Shown piece after piece: positions 17,301-25,859 of a stretch of DNA of 64,000 nt (its first letter is position 1; every line of letters starts with the position of its first letter). Source of the DNA: Cyclobacteriaceae bacterium (GTDB lineage Bacteria > Bacteroidota > Bacteroidia > Cytophagales > Cyclobacteriaceae); contig JAGQYM010000021.1 of NCBI GenBank assembly GCA_020436085.1, positions 1 to 64,000 of the forward strand, in the 5' to 3' direction. The notes under the pieces are model-generated. The model was given only the letters and a program-made list of their open reading frames with translations, was not told the DNA's origin and searched no databases. A program made the translations under genes and the position numbers.

Positions 17301-17527
17301 CTGAGTTTGCTGAGTTAGGCCACGGACTTTTCACTTACACGCTGATTACAGCTCTGCAAGGGGAAGCGGATGGAGCACCGAAAGACGGTAAGGTTACCAT
17401 CTATGAGCTAAAATCTTATCTTGACGATCAAGTTCCTGAGTTGACCAGAAAACTGAAAGGCAAACCACAATACCCATACACCTTTTCGAGAGGGCAGGAT
17501 TTTCCCATCGTAATAAAGAAGCAATAG
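14306..17527 (+). CDS. Secreted WD40-repeat protein with C-terminal caspase-like peptidase
   Basis: The 1073-residue product has a signal peptide (LLIMLCTMAALIVSKAQ). About 14 WD40 units follow over residues 30-660, enough for two seven-bladed propellers; clear copies include SRDKSAKLWEL, GDQTAKIWEV, GDGHIILWDV, WDGSVRIWDI and LDGVTKFWDL. An Ig-like linker (about 715-810) comes next. A caspase/peptidase C14 domain ends the protein, with catalytic His904 in YYAGHGS and Cys957 in VMDACQSGG, both intact. Such metacaspase-like peptidases cleave after basic or acidic residues; substrate here is unknown. Export is inferred from the signal peptide; no T9SS sorting domain is present. The start overlaps the PH-like membrane gene by four bases. 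Confidence 0.92.
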   Translation: MKSGLLIMLCTMAALIVSKAQSIETVIQKGHELTVLTVANSPDSNLVATGSRDKSAKLWELSTGREVRSFLGHEGSINCIDFTSDGKLMITSSGDQTAKIWEVATGKEIFTTPKAFKILTAAKFSPDDKLFVVGGYPNEAEVWDLQSKTVIKTIKVNADQGLGYGINFNFSSDGKWFAIGEDNRTANVYDAKTWELKYTFNQKEGWCGGCATWVDFSSDNQKLLVASNKTVLKLYDLRNGELIRTFGEEMEDIVSTGFSPNDQQVMIITKENIILWETRTGEELSKTKPIEDAEINEGTFSKNGKTILLACNNNEVYEWSPSTEKIQQTLTGLLNQRDKGGITYDPNFYWEQYIAKYIRFKNDLILSHDGKELIKGKFGTKVKRWDIASGKTTMEYNGHEKATLCYDLSKDGKRMVTGGGDGHIILWDVATGDTIKVIKSYREPVFAVQFSKDEKQVASSSWDASFKVHDLATGERINYINLQNNSAYNFKYHPNGLYVFLAKLDFSLQLIELDTHKPARDFIGHSDVISSLALSPDGKLLMSTSWDGSVRIWDIATGLMTAKFKGHRGPVHTAIFSADGQSIYSAGADRVIRVWNSATGEEVKKFEGHNAEITSLLLGKDNKMLISHSLDGVTKFWDLNTGKEFFEHIHFGSNEWMIKNPDGYFNGTDEARKYIHFVNGIKTYSVDQFFNEFYRPDLLPKIFQSRGDINELKGIRSKLQNSPPPTVKVAALPGNSPTVAEIFIRVTDNGGGIGEVKLFHNGKNISLEKGTSGKSGTENFKQTVNLTGGTNTFSATAMNKDRVESEPGTAELFSESSSKSSTCYIVAVGINEYKNPKMTLNYARPDAESFTGLIDNNSEALFKDIKLFTLYDEKASKANILQLLDDLTQKVHQEDVFIFYYAGHGSMVDNQFYFIPTESLRLYDQSSLKKEAIDATTLQDKLRNIKALKQLIVMDACQSGGSVELLATRGAAEEKAIAQLSRSAGIHVMASAGSEQFATEFAELGHGLFTYTLITALQGEADGAPKDGKVTIYELKSYLDDQVPELTRKLKGKPQYPYTFSRGQDFPIVIKKQ

Positions 17528-18724
17528 CTACTTAAGGACACCTAGCTCTTTGCCCACCGCGGTGAATGCGCTTATGGCCTTATCCAGGTGGTGCTGATCA
17601 TGCCCCGCAGATATTTGCACACGAATGCGGGCCAACCCTTTTGCAACAACCGGGTAAAAGAAGCCAATTACGTAAATTCCTTTTTCAAGAAGTCTTTCTG
17701 CAAACTTCTGAGCAAGTGGCGCTTCGTACAGCATGATCGGAACGATCGGATGTTCTCCTGGCTTGATGTCAAATCCAGCCTCCGTCATTTTTTTGCGGAA
17801 GTATTGGGTATTCTTTTCAAGTTTATCACGCAGCGAAGTTGTCTCTGTTAGCATATTGAAAACCTCTATTGAGCCTCCCACAATGGACGGAGCCAAAGTA
17901 TTTGAAAACAGATAAGGTCTTGAACGCTGTCTTAGTAATTCAATAATTTCCTTCTTACCCGAAGTGAACCCACCGGAAGCTCCTCCAAGTGCCTTGCCAA
18001 GCGTGCCCGTAATAATATCAACTCTGTCCATCACACCACGATACTCCGGCACGCCTCGCCCGGTTTTTCCAATGAACCCTGAAGAGTGACATTCATCTGT
18101 CATTACCAGAGCTTGATACTTGTCAGCCAGGTCACAAATTTTATCCAACTGAGCAATCGTACCATCCATCGAAAATGCCCCATCCGTTACAATAATAATT
18201 TGTTTGGCACCCGCAGCTTTGGCATCCTTCAACTGTTGCTCAAGGTCGTCCATGTTGTTGTGCTTGTAGCGATAGCGCATTGCTTTGCACAACCGCACAC
18301 CATCAATGATTGAAGCGTGGTTCAGTTCATCAGAAATGATTGCATCCTCCGCACCAAACAACGGTTCAAACACTCCGCCATTTGCATCGAATGCCGCAGC
18401 ATAAAGAATGGTGTCTTCCATGCCCAGGAAGTCTGATATCTTTTTTTCAAGTTCTTTGTGAATATCCTGAGTACCACAAATAAACCTCACAGAAGACATT
18501 CCATAGCCATGGGTATCAATTGCTTTTTTTGCAGCTGCAATCACTCTCGGGTGAGATGACAACCCGAGGTAATTATTTGCACAGAAATTAATTACTTCCC
18601 TTCCATCACTCGTTTTGATGTCAGCACCCTGGGGAGTTGTGATTATCCTTTCTTTTTTGAACAATCCCGCTTCCTCAATTGACTTTAGTTCTTTTTGCAA
18701 TACAGGCTGAAGTGTTTTATACAT
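17528..18724 (-). CDS. kbl: Glycine C-acetyltransferase (2-amino-3-ketobutyrate CoA ligase)
   Basis: This PLP enzyme splits 2-amino-3-ketobutyrate with CoA into glycine and acetyl-CoA, the second step of threonine breakdown. The length of 398 residues equals that of the Escherichia coli enzyme, and the PLP lysine Lys244 lies in [13 protein letters not shown]. Other alpha-oxoamine synthase marks are [38 protein letters not shown] and 'R-P-Y-L-F-S-N'. The divergent neighbour is the matching threonine dehydrogenase, which supports this function over the related KBL-like acyltransferases of serine palmitoyltransferase type. Its stop codon abuts that of the WD40-caspase gene with no gap. Confidence 0.95.
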   Translation of the reverse strand: MYKTLQPVLQKELKSIEEAGLFKKERIITTPQGADIKTSDGREVINFCANNYLGLSSHPRVIAAAKKAIDTHGYGMSSVRFICGTQDIHKELEKKISDFLGMEDTILYAAAFDANGGVFEPLFGAEDAIISDELNHASIIDGVRLCKAMRYRYKHNNMDDLEQQLKDAKAAGAKQIIIVTDGAFSMDGTIAQLDKICDLADKYQALVMTDECHSSGFIGKTGRGVPEYRGVMDRVDIITGTLGKALGGASGGFTSGKKEIIELLRQRSRPYLFSNTLAPSIVGGSIEVFNMLTETTSLRDKLEKNTQYFRKKMTEAGFDIKPGEHPIVPIMLYEAPLAQKFAERLLEKGIYVIGFFYPVVAKGLARIRVQISAGHDQHHLDKAISAFTAVGKELGVLK

Positions 18725-18761
18725 GGCTGATAGATTTTTACGATGGTCAAAACTACAAACT

Positions 18762-18792
18762 GCAACGTATTAAATCACCGCCTCCACTCAAA
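18762..18792 (-). promoter_or_regulatory. Promoter for kbl
   Basis: On the minus strand TTTG (18792-18789), 19 bases, then TACGTTGC (18769-18762) resembles the Bacteroidota consensus, with the TAnnTT part matching. It lies 38 bp upstream of the kbl start. Its -33 box lies 9 bp from the -33 box of the divergent tdh promoter. Confidence 0.5.
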
Positions 18793-18801
18793 GGTTTGTT
18801 A

Positions 18802-18832
18802 TTTGCGAGGTATATAATTTCTACTAATTTGG
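18802..18832 (+). promoter_or_regulatory. Promoter for the threonine dehydrogenase gene
   Basis: TTTG (18802-18805), 19 bases, then TAATTTGG (18825-18832) fits the consensus with a one-base shift in the TTTG part. A second perfect -7 box TAGGTTTG lies at 18848-18855 with a TTTG 16 bases upstream; either could be used. The leader would be 40-65 bases. Confidence 0.45.
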
Positions 18833-18904
18833 CCCCAATGATCGCCTTAGGTTTGATTTAGGTGACAGCCATTCAAAACCCGGTTTTAATTATTGCCCTG
18901 AAAG

Positions 18905-19852
18905 ATGAAGAAGACGAAAGTATTGCTAATAGGAGCCGGAGGGCAATTGGGTTCAGAACTCACGCAGGGGCTCTGGTCGATTTACGGGATCGATAACGTT
19001 ATTTCCAGTGACATAAAGGATCCGCAAGGAATTCTAAAAGAGGGAAGATACGAAAAGTTGGATGTGATGCAGAAAGACAAACTGTATGAGCTTCTCAAGT
19101 CGAATGACATCACTCAAGTGTATCACCTTGCAGCACTTTTATCGGCAACGGGTGAGCAAGATCCGAGATGGGCGTGGAAGTTGAATATGGAAAGCCTACT
19201 TTATGTATTGGAAGCAGCTCATGAACTAAAGTTAGACAAGGTATACTGGCCGAGCTCGATCGCAGCGTTTGGCCCCACAACCCCAAAAGACAGTACACCA
19301 CAGGACACCATCATGGATCCAACCACGGTATATGGTATTACCAAACTCGCTGGTGAACGATGGTGTGAATATTTTTTCAGAAGATATGGCGTAGATGTGA
19401 GGAGTTTAAGATACCCTGGCCTCATTGGCTACAAGACACAGCCCGGGGGAGGGACAACCGATTATGCTGTAGATATTTACTTCAAAGCAATTGCCAACAA
19501 GACTTACGAATGCTTTCTATCTGCAGATACCTACCTGCCGATGATGTACATGAATGACGCAGTGAAAGCCACTTTAGACTTGATGGAAGCTCCTGCAGAA
19601 AAAGTGAAGGTTAGATCCAGTTACAATATTTCATCAATGAGCTTCTGCCCTGCTCAAATTGCTTCCACTATCAAAAAGCATATTCCGGATTTCACCATCA
19701 CCTATAAGCCTGACTTTCGCCAAACCATTGCCGATTCATGGCCCAAGTCAATTGATGACTCAGCTGCGCGAAATGACTGGGGATGGCAACATCAGTTTGG
19801 CCTGGCGGAGATGACAGAAGATATACTTAAAAACCTGGGGAATCAGGTTTGA
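18905..19852 (+). CDS. tdh: L-threonine 3-dehydrogenase, SDR (epimerase-like) type
   Basis: The enzyme oxidises L-threonine to 2-amino-3-ketobutyrate with NAD, the step before Kbl. The 315-residue product is an extended short-chain dehydrogenase with GAGGQLG at residues 10-16 and the catalytic pair Tyr143/Lys147 in TVYGITK, preceded by WPSSIAAFGP. The motifs SLRYPGLIGYKTQPGGGTTDYA and YLPMMYMNDAV are characteristic of the SDR-type TDH, which is unrelated to the zinc-dependent E. coli Tdh. The divergent kbl gene strongly supports the assignment. It converges with the T9SS cargo gene, leaving one base between stop codons. Confidence 0.93.
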   Translation: MKKTKVLLIGAGGQLGSELTQGLWSIYGIDNVISSDIKDPQGILKEGRYEKLDVMQKDKLYELLKSNDITQVYHLAALLSATGEQDPRWAWKLNMESLLYVLEAAHELKLDKVYWPSSIAAFGPTTPKDSTPQDTIMDPTTVYGITKLAGERWCEYFFRRYGVDVRSLRYPGLIGYKTQPGGGTTDYAVDIYFKAIANKTYECFLSADTYLPMMYMNDAVKATLDLMEAPAEKVKVRSSYNISSMSFCPAQIASTIKKHIPDFTITYKPDFRQTIADSWPKSIDDSAARNDWGWQHQFGLAEMTEDILKNLGNQV

Positions 19853-19853
19853 C

Positions 19854-21209
19854 TCACTTCACTACGATCCTTTGAATGGATTTGAAGTCGCCCGTCTTCA
19901 ACAATAAGATATAAGTTCCGGGCTCAATGCTGATTGGGATAAGTAAATCCGTTCCCGAATTTGGCAGCACAAGGCTAAGCTTTGTTGATCCAACCATGTC
20001 TGTGATTTCGACATAAGTCTTATCGGTCAGATCAAAATTGAATTTGGCAAATAGTCTTCCGTCCTCGACCGGATTCGGGTAAACAACAGCGGTTTTGGCC
20101 CCGCTGAAATCAATAATTGCAATGTTGGAATACTCGGTGTACCCGTCAAAGTCAACAGTTTTCAATCGGTAGTAGAGTTTCTGAACTAAAACAGACTCGT
20201 CCACAAAAGAATAGTCGTGTCTCTCCTCTGTGGTTCCATGTCCATGTGCCTGGCCAATCTCTTCAAAGTCCTTTCCATTGGTTGATCTCTGGATTGAGAA
20301 ATAATCGAAATTCAATTCAGATGAGGTGGCCCATTCTAACTCAACAGAACCTGAAATTGAATTAGCAACAAAAAACAGAAGTTCTACAGGTAGAGGACTG
20401 CCCGATTGAGACGCAACCCAATTGAAGAAATCGGGATTGGTTGATTGCATTGTGCTTTGATTGCCCTTATTAGCAGTTGTCGTACTTCCTCCACCTGAAT
20501 TCGTAATCGTTCCGTTGACATAAAGTCCATAGGGCGAGGAAGAGTTGTTGTTCACGATTTGATCGCCACCGTTTCCCGTAAGGTTGATATTCCCATGTAT
20601 GTATACCTGACCTCCGTTTTGAACGGTGAAGAGAGTTCCACCTGTTGACCCGCTATTAATTAAGTTTCCATAAATAGCGACCCTCCCATTCTTTTCGACT
20701 AAAACATCTCCGCTGGTTTCTGAATTCAGATTTTGCTTAATAACAAGATCTGCATATGGCGGAGGACTTGCATTGGTTCCAACATTTAAATAGGTAGAGC
20801 TTACCACTTTTACACTACCATCGACTACAACCTTGCCACCAGGAAGTATATTGAGCGTAGCGTGTAGGTTTACGTTTCCGCTAATGTTAAGCGTCCCAGA
20901 AACATTGATAGTGTTACCACCACCACCCAATCCTGTTGTCAGACTACCGATGATATCCAGCGACTTGCCTGCTGCGATATTTATTGATCCACCAGGGAGG
21001 TTGTAGTTACCGGTAATTACCAGATTATGGTTGACATTAATGGTACCCCAACTCTGGCTCGTCAATGACGGTGAAGACCCACCGACCCAATTGCTCCCCG
21101 TTGTCCACGAACCATTTGCGGCTGAGGTGTAGTTTTGAGAATAAGCGGTCGAAATGCAGGAAGTGAAGAGGACGGCCAACAACAAAGGGCCGAAAGAGTG
21201 TGAGTGCAT
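19854..21209 (-). CDS. Secreted beta-helix protein with T9SS type A sorting domain
   Basis: The 451-residue product has a signal peptide (LLLAVLFTSCISTAYS). Residues 25-260 are Gly/Asn/Ser-rich repeats of the form 'G-x-h-x-h-x-G-x-h' (VSGTLNISGNVNL, NGRVAIYGNLIN, QVYIHGNINL) that suggest a right-handed beta-helix. A PLPVELLFF segment introduces a fibronectin-like domain (about 275-370), and the last 75 residues start with VVYPNPVEDG and end with GDFKSIQRIVVK, the typical type A C-terminal signal for the T9SS. The protein is therefore likely delivered to the cell surface through SprA, encoded 20 kb downstream. Enzymatic residues are not visible; it may be adhesive. Confidence 0.88.
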   Translation of the reverse strand: MHSHSFGPLLLAVLFTSCISTAYSQNYTSAANGSWTTGSNWVGGSSPSLTSQSWGTINVNHNLVITGNYNLPGGSINIAAGKSLDIIGSLTTGLGGGGNTINVSGTLNISGNVNLHATLNILPGGKVVVDGSVKVVSSTYLNVGTNASPPPYADLVIKQNLNSETSGDVLVEKNGRVAIYGNLINSGSTGGTLFTVQNGGQVYIHGNINLTGNGGDQIVNNNSSSPYGLYVNGTITNSGGGSTTTANKGNQSTMQSTNPDFFNWVASQSGSPLPVELLFFVANSISGSVELEWATSSELNFDYFSIQRSTNGKDFEEIGQAHGHGTTEERHDYSFVDESVLVQKLYYRLKTVDFDGYTEYSNIAIIDFSGAKTAVVYPNPVEDGRLFAKFNFDLTDKTYVEITDMVGSTKLSLVLPNSGTDLLIPISIEPGTYILLLKTGDFKSIQRIVVK

Positions 21210-21512
21210 TGTCTATTTAAAAAATTGAATTCTTTCCCTTACAACAACAAACGATATGCCCAGCTTAATTATTAGTTGGAACACATAAAAACCGCAATTA
21301 AACACCAAAAAAGAGCGATTTACAAGAGATTCGTAAAACTTAATATTCCCACAATGAGAACAGCCTTTACCAAATTGAAATGTTCATTCGCATTTTTTGA
21401 GAGACTCACTCTTCCAAAATAAATTCCAGCGCCCACCCGAAATAGGATTAACAAAACAGCTCTCGAAACCTCTTATTTTGTCATTTTTACGGATGAACAA
21501 ATTCACCGGATT
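21210..21512. other. Intergenic region between divergent genes
   Basis: This 303-bp AT-rich stretch must carry the promoters for the T9SS cargo gene (-) and the flippase (+). I find only partial matches: TATTTTG at 21474-21480 on plus without a good -33 box, and a TATCGTTTG-like element on minus. No hairpin, RNA gene or longer reading frame is convincing. A seven-codon frame (ATG at 21493, stop at 21514-21516) overlaps the flippase start. Confidence 0.5.
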
Positions 21513-23024
21513 TTGACCAAGCTATCAAAGCTGGCAGGTGAAACTGCCCTATACGGACTGGGAAGCATAATCCCAAGGTTCCTGAATTTCCTCCTGTTCC
21601 CCTTGCACACAAGGGTTTTTAACCCAGAAGACTATGGAGTGGTCAGCTACCTGTATGTGTTCGTAGCATTCCTTAACATCGTTTACACATTTGGGATGGA
21701 GACTGCCTACTTTCGATTCGCTACGCGAGAGGGCAGTGACCCCAAAAGAATATTTAACATCGCGCAGACGGTAGTGACGTCACTCAGCCTCATACTGTCA
21801 GGGCTGTTTATACTTTTTGCCGCACCTATTGCCACTTCTCTTTCAATTCCCGGAAAAGAACACTATATCATCTGGCTCGCGATCATAATGTTCATTGATG
21901 GAGTGGTTGCGCTTCCGTTTGCCCGTCTACGGTTGGAAAAGAAACCCCTTCGTTTTGCGTTCGCACGAATTGTGAACGTGCTGATTCTGGTGGGACTGAA
22001 TCTTTACTTTTTTGTGATTGCCGATTGGCTCGTCCAGGGCGAGGTGACTTTCGATATCAAAAGATTGGTTGATGCCGCTGGAAGTGAATCCCGGTATGGA
22101 ATTGAATTCGTGTTTTTAGCCAATCTGGTGGCCAACGCTTTTTACCTTCTTTTCTTCTCAAAGTTATTGATCAATTGGAAGCCGAAGCTCGATAAAGAAG
22201 TACTCTCGCATATGCTGAGGTACGCCTACCCCGTTATGTTGACTGGGTTGGCAGGCATGACCAATGAGATGTTTAGCCGCTGGACCATGGAGTGGTGGCT
22301 GCCAGAAGGGTTTTATGGAGAAAAGAATTCAATGTATGCCATCGGGTTATTTTCAGCAGCTTATAAATATGCGGTGATTATGAATTTGGCGATTCAGGCA
22401 TTTCGTTTTGCTGCGGAGCCTTTCTTTTTTTCGAACGCGTCAGATAAAAACTCACCTCAACTTTTTGCCAGGGTGAATCACTTTTTTGTCATCGTTACCA
22501 GCTTCATCTTGCTGGCCGTCACTATCAACATTGATATTTTAAAATTTCTGGGTGGTAAAGACTACTACCAGGGACTGGTTACGGTTCCCATTCTCCTCGC
22601 AGGATATCTTTTCCTTGGCGTCTACTACAACTTCTCTGTTTGGTTCAAGCTAACCGATAAGACTTACTATGGCACTTTCATAACGATAGGTGGCGCCATT
22701 CTTACCATCGTTCTTAATTTTATTTTGATACCCATATCAGGTTACGTGGGCAGCAGTTGGGCTTCGTTGGCCTGTTACTTGTCAATGGCCATCGCCTGCT
22801 ATGTAACAGGTCAACGACATTATCCAATTCCTTACGCCATCGTACCCGCTGTGTCATACATTCTTTTTGCTGTCGGGTTGATTTGGGTTTCATCACAATT
22901 TCAATTCGGGTCCCAGTTGGCGGCCACTGGTTTTCATGCACTGCTTATGTTGGTATTTTGTGCAACAGCATTTTTCATTGAGCGCAAGAAACTATCAACA
23001 GCTCAGAACAACACAATACAATGA
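21513..23024 (+). CDS. Polysaccharide (oligosaccharide) flippase, MATE/MOP superfamily
   Basis: The 503-residue product is a multi-helix membrane protein with roughly 12-14 hydrophobic segments. It starts KLAGETALYGLGSIIPRFLNFLLFPLHTRVF and continues with EDYGVVSYLYVFVAFLNI, the usual opening of Wzx-like flippases that move lipid-linked sugars across the inner membrane. The start is a TTG at 21513; an ATG 20 bases upstream is out of frame and stops after seven codons. The next gene, a sugar nucleotidyltransferase, overlaps by four bases (ATGA), supporting a role in surface polysaccharide or cell-wall precursor export. The transported glycan is unknown. Confidence 0.88.
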   Translation: MTKLSKLAGETALYGLGSIIPRFLNFLLFPLHTRVFNPEDYGVVSYLYVFVAFLNIVYTFGMETAYFRFATREGSDPKRIFNIAQTVVTSLSLILSGLFILFAAPIATSLSIPGKEHYIIWLAIIMFIDGVVALPFARLRLEKKPLRFAFARIVNVLILVGLNLYFFVIADWLVQGEVTFDIKRLVDAAGSESRYGIEFVFLANLVANAFYLLFFSKLLINWKPKLDKEVLSHMLRYAYPVMLTGLAGMTNEMFSRWTMEWWLPEGFYGEKNSMYAIGLFSAAYKYAVIMNLAIQAFRFAAEPFFFSNASDKNSPQLFARVNHFFVIVTSFILLAVTINIDILKFLGGKDYYQGLVTVPILLAGYLFLGVYYNFSVWFKLTDKTYYGTFITIGGAILTIVLNFILIPISGYVGSSWASLACYLSMAIACYVTGQRHYPIPYAIVPAVSYILFAVGLIWVSSQFQFGSQLAATGFHALLMLVFCATAFFIERKKLSTAQNNTIQ

Positions 23025-24022
23025 ACATCATTATCCCCATGGCCGGGTTGGGCAAACGGCTGAGGCCACATACGTTAACAACTCCAAAACCATTACTTCC
23101 CATTGCAGGAAAACCAATTGTCCACCGATTGGTAGAAGACATCGCAAAGGTTTGTCCTGAGAAAATTGATTTCATTGGTTTCATCATTCATCCTTCTTTT
23201 GGCGCAGATGTTGAACAAGACTTGCTGGCGGTAGCGAAACAAGTTGGCGCCCAGGGAAAGGTATATTACCAGAAGGAAGCGCTTGGAATCTCACATGCTT
23301 TGCTTTTCGCGAAAGAAATTATCGAAGGAAAGGTGATCATCGCTTTTGCCGATACATTATTTAGAACTGAATTTAAACTTGATACTTCCAGCGATGGAGT
23401 GATCTGGGTGCAAAAAGTTGATAACCCAGCACAGTTCGGTGTGGTGAGACTGAACCAGAAAAATGAAATCATAGAACTGGTGGAGAAACCCTCCACATTC
23501 GTCTCCGATCTTGCAATTATTGGTATCTACTATATCAGAGATGGAGCAAAGTTGAGAGCAGAGATGCAACACCTTCTCGATCACGACATCAAAGAAAAAG
23601 GTGAGTATCAATTGACCACAGCATTAGCCAGAATGACAACATCTGGTGCGCGGTTTACGCCAGGCCAGGTTGACGAGTGGCTAGATTGTGGTAATAAGCA
23701 GGCGATGATCGACACCAACAAACGGTACCTGGAGTTTATTAAAGGTAATCAGCTGATCTCTTCGGATGTGAAATTAACCAATAGCCACATTATCGGCCCT
23801 TGTTCCATTGCCTCCGGTTGTAAAATTGAGAATGCAGTGGTGGGGCCTCACGTATCAATTGGCGAATACACCACAATACGTGATGCGAGAATTTCAAATT
23901 CTATCATCGGTAAAAACAGTGAGGTGTCTAATGCCGTGCTAAGCAATAGCATGTTGGGGAATTTCGTTAATTTTGAAGGAAATCCGGAAGACCTCAGCCT
24001 CGGAGACTATAGTACGATCTAA
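23021..24022 (+). CDS. Sugar-phosphate nucleotidyltransferase
   Basis: The enzyme activates a sugar 1-phosphate with NTP to give an NDP-sugar. The 333-residue product has the N-terminal signature MAGLGKRLRPHTLTTPKPL with the G-x-G-x-R-L-x-P nucleotide loop. Further marks are AFADTLF (metal-binding Asp), FGVVRL, ELVEKPS, GIYYI and EWLDCGNK. Residues 245-333 form a left-handed beta-helix with hexapeptide-like repeats (IIGPCSIASGCKIENAVVGP). The layout fits glucose-1-phosphate thymidylyl- or mannose-1-phosphate guanylyl-type enzymes, but the substrate cannot be fixed. It is translationally coupled to the flippase upstream. Confidence 0.88.
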   Translation: MNIIIPMAGLGKRLRPHTLTTPKPLLPIAGKPIVHRLVEDIAKVCPEKIDFIGFIIHPSFGADVEQDLLAVAKQVGAQGKVYYQKEALGISHALLFAKEIIEGKVIIAFADTLFRTEFKLDTSSDGVIWVQKVDNPAQFGVVRLNQKNEIIELVEKPSTFVSDLAIIGIYYIRDGAKLRAEMQHLLDHDIKEKGEYQLTTALARMTTSGARFTPGQVDEWLDCGNKQAMIDTNKRYLEFIKGNQLISSDVKLTNSHIIGPCSIASGCKIENAVVGPHVSIGEYTTIRDARISNSIIGKNSEVSNAVLSNSMLGNFVNFEGNPEDLSLGDYSTI

Positions 24023-24035
24023 CAACCTGACGCAG

Positions 24036-25802
24036 GTGACCAAGCGATTTTTTTTAGCCACTATCATATTGACTGTTCTGTTTTGGCAGAACGCAACGCC
24101 CTCTTTGGCTCAGAGGGACAAGCGAAAGAAAGGTGACATTGCTGAGCTCAGTGAAGCAAGACTGAGAGAAGCAGAGTTCTACTTTGTTGAGGGTGAAAAA
24201 TATTACATCCTGGAGGACTACACAAAGGCACTACTATACTTTCAAAAAGTTGCTGAGCTGGATCCCAGAAGTGCAACCGTGCATTTCAAAATCGCGGAGA
24301 TACTGTCCAAAAGCACTAAAGAAGATGATCTGATTAAAGCATCAATAAGCATTGAGAATGCTTTGAGACTGGATCGTAAGAACAAATACTTCTACCTCCT
24401 CGCATCAAACATCTATTCCAACCTGTCCAACTTCTCTAAGGCAGCACAACTGCTGGAGACGATGATGAAAGAAGTGAGTGGAACAGACGAATATCTTTAT
24501 CAGTTAGCAGCTACCTACCAGTACGATAATAAACTTGACGAAGCCGTCAAAGCTTACAACAGAGCTGAGTCACTGATGGGTGTTAATGAGATCTCTACGC
24601 TCAATAAGCAGAGGATATTTTTTCAGCAGGGAAAGGTAAAAGAAGCAATTGAAGAAGGGCAGAAACTCCTGGAAGCGTTTCCCGATGAGGAGAGTTACGC
24701 GATGAATTTCGCTGAGACGCTTGCTCGAAATAATCAACTAGCAAAAGCCATCGAAATTCTCGAGCAATACATCAAGGAACACCCCGAGGGCGGAAGCGCA
24801 AAAATGTTACTTGCGGGTTTCTATCGTGACAACAACCAGGAAGCGAAGGCACGCACCTACTTACAGGAGGTATTTCACGATCCATCCGTTGATGTAAGCA
24901 GCAAAATCATTGTGGTGGGTACTTATGCGGCCACACTTAATCAACTACAAAGTCAAGGCCAAGCGGATTTGGAATTGACAAAATTCACTTTTGAATTATT
25001 CGATCTGTTAAAGTCATCCTATCCTGACGAGCCGAATGTTCACATTGTAGGTGGTGATTTGTATCTCGGGATTGGTGAAAACAGCGAAGCGAAACAAGAG
25101 TACCTTGCCGCCATTCAAAAGGGGTCAACCAGCTTTGATGCCTGGCAGAATCTTCTTTACCTCGAGTCAGTTGATAATGAGATGGACAGCATCATCATAC
25201 ACAGTGAAGAAGGCATGGAGTTGTTCCCGAATCAAGCCATGCTTTACTACTACAATGGCTACGCTCATTCAAGGAAGCAAAACTATCGCGAAGCGGTATA
25301 TTCACTTGAGCAGGCAAAAAGACTATCAAGTGCCAATGACGGATTGGTGAGTGAGATCAATGCACTTTTGGGAGATGCCTACAACGGCATGAAAGATTAC
25401 AAAAAATCTGATGAGGCGTATGAAGCAGCACTGTCTTTTAATCCCAACAACAATCTCATCCTAAACAACTACAGCTACTATTTGGCACTACGGAATGAAA
25501 ATCTGGACAAGGCGGAAAAGATGTCCGCGCTTGCCGTGAAAAATAATCCTGACAACAATAGTTATCTGGACACCTACGCATGGGTGCTATTTACCAAAGG
25601 AAAATTTAAGGATGCCAAAAAGGTGATGGAAAAAATAATCCAGACCGGGCCAACCAATCCAACTTTTTTTGAGCATTACGGTGATATCCTTTTTAAGCTG
25701 GGAAATATTGAAGAAGCGGTGAAACAGTGGGAAAGAGCCAAATCGCTTGATACCACTAATGAACTAATAGACAAAAAGATAGCCAACAGAAGATTGTATT
25801 GA
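24036..25802 (+). CDS. Secreted tetratricopeptide-repeat protein
   Basis: I place the start at the GTG at 24036 (588 residues), 13 bp after the nucleotidyltransferase stop, because it begins a good signal peptide (KRFFLATIILTVLFWQNATPSLAQ). A longer frame back to 23973 would add 21 polar residues overlapping the previous gene. The mature protein is a chain of roughly a dozen TPR units, for example EKYYILEDYTKALLYFQKV, DNKLDEAVKAYNRAE, GYAHSRKQNYREAVYSLEQA and FKLGNIEEAVKQWERA. Such periplasmic solenoids bind partner proteins. Its neighbours, a lipoprotein and an EnvC-like factor, suggest a role in envelope assembly. This gene order recurs in Bacteroidota as far as I recall. Confidence 0.85.
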   Translation: MTKRFFLATIILTVLFWQNATPSLAQRDKRKKGDIAELSEARLREAEFYFVEGEKYYILEDYTKALLYFQKVAELDPRSATVHFKIAEILSKSTKEDDLIKASISIENALRLDRKNKYFYLLASNIYSNLSNFSKAAQLLETMMKEVSGTDEYLYQLAATYQYDNKLDEAVKAYNRAESLMGVNEISTLNKQRIFFQQGKVKEAIEEGQKLLEAFPDEESYAMNFAETLARNNQLAKAIEILEQYIKEHPEGGSAKMLLAGFYRDNNQEAKARTYLQEVFHDPSVDVSSKIIVVGTYAATLNQLQSQGQADLELTKFTFELFDLLKSSYPDEPNVHIVGGDLYLGIGENSEAKQEYLAAIQKGSTSFDAWQNLLYLESVDNEMDSIIIHSEEGMELFPNQAMLYYYNGYAHSRKQNYREAVYSLEQAKRLSSANDGLVSEINALLGDAYNGMKDYKKSDEAYEAALSFNPNNNLILNNYSYYLALRNENLDKAEKMSALAVKNNPDNNSYLDTYAWVLFTKGKFKDAKKVMEKIIQTGPTNPTFFEHYGDILFKLGNIEEAVKQWERAKSLDTTNELIDKKIANRRLY

Positions 25803-25859
25803 TTATTTTAGCCCAATTTTTAATAGACTAGCAATATTTTTTAGCAATCCTAGACCTCA

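Noticed and set aside
14306-17527. Caspase-based phage defence system
   Set aside because: The protein carries an export signal and lies among housekeeping genes without defence partners such as gasdermin or nucleotide cyclases of the CBASS type; neighbouring cdaA is the housekeeping c-di-AMP synthase.
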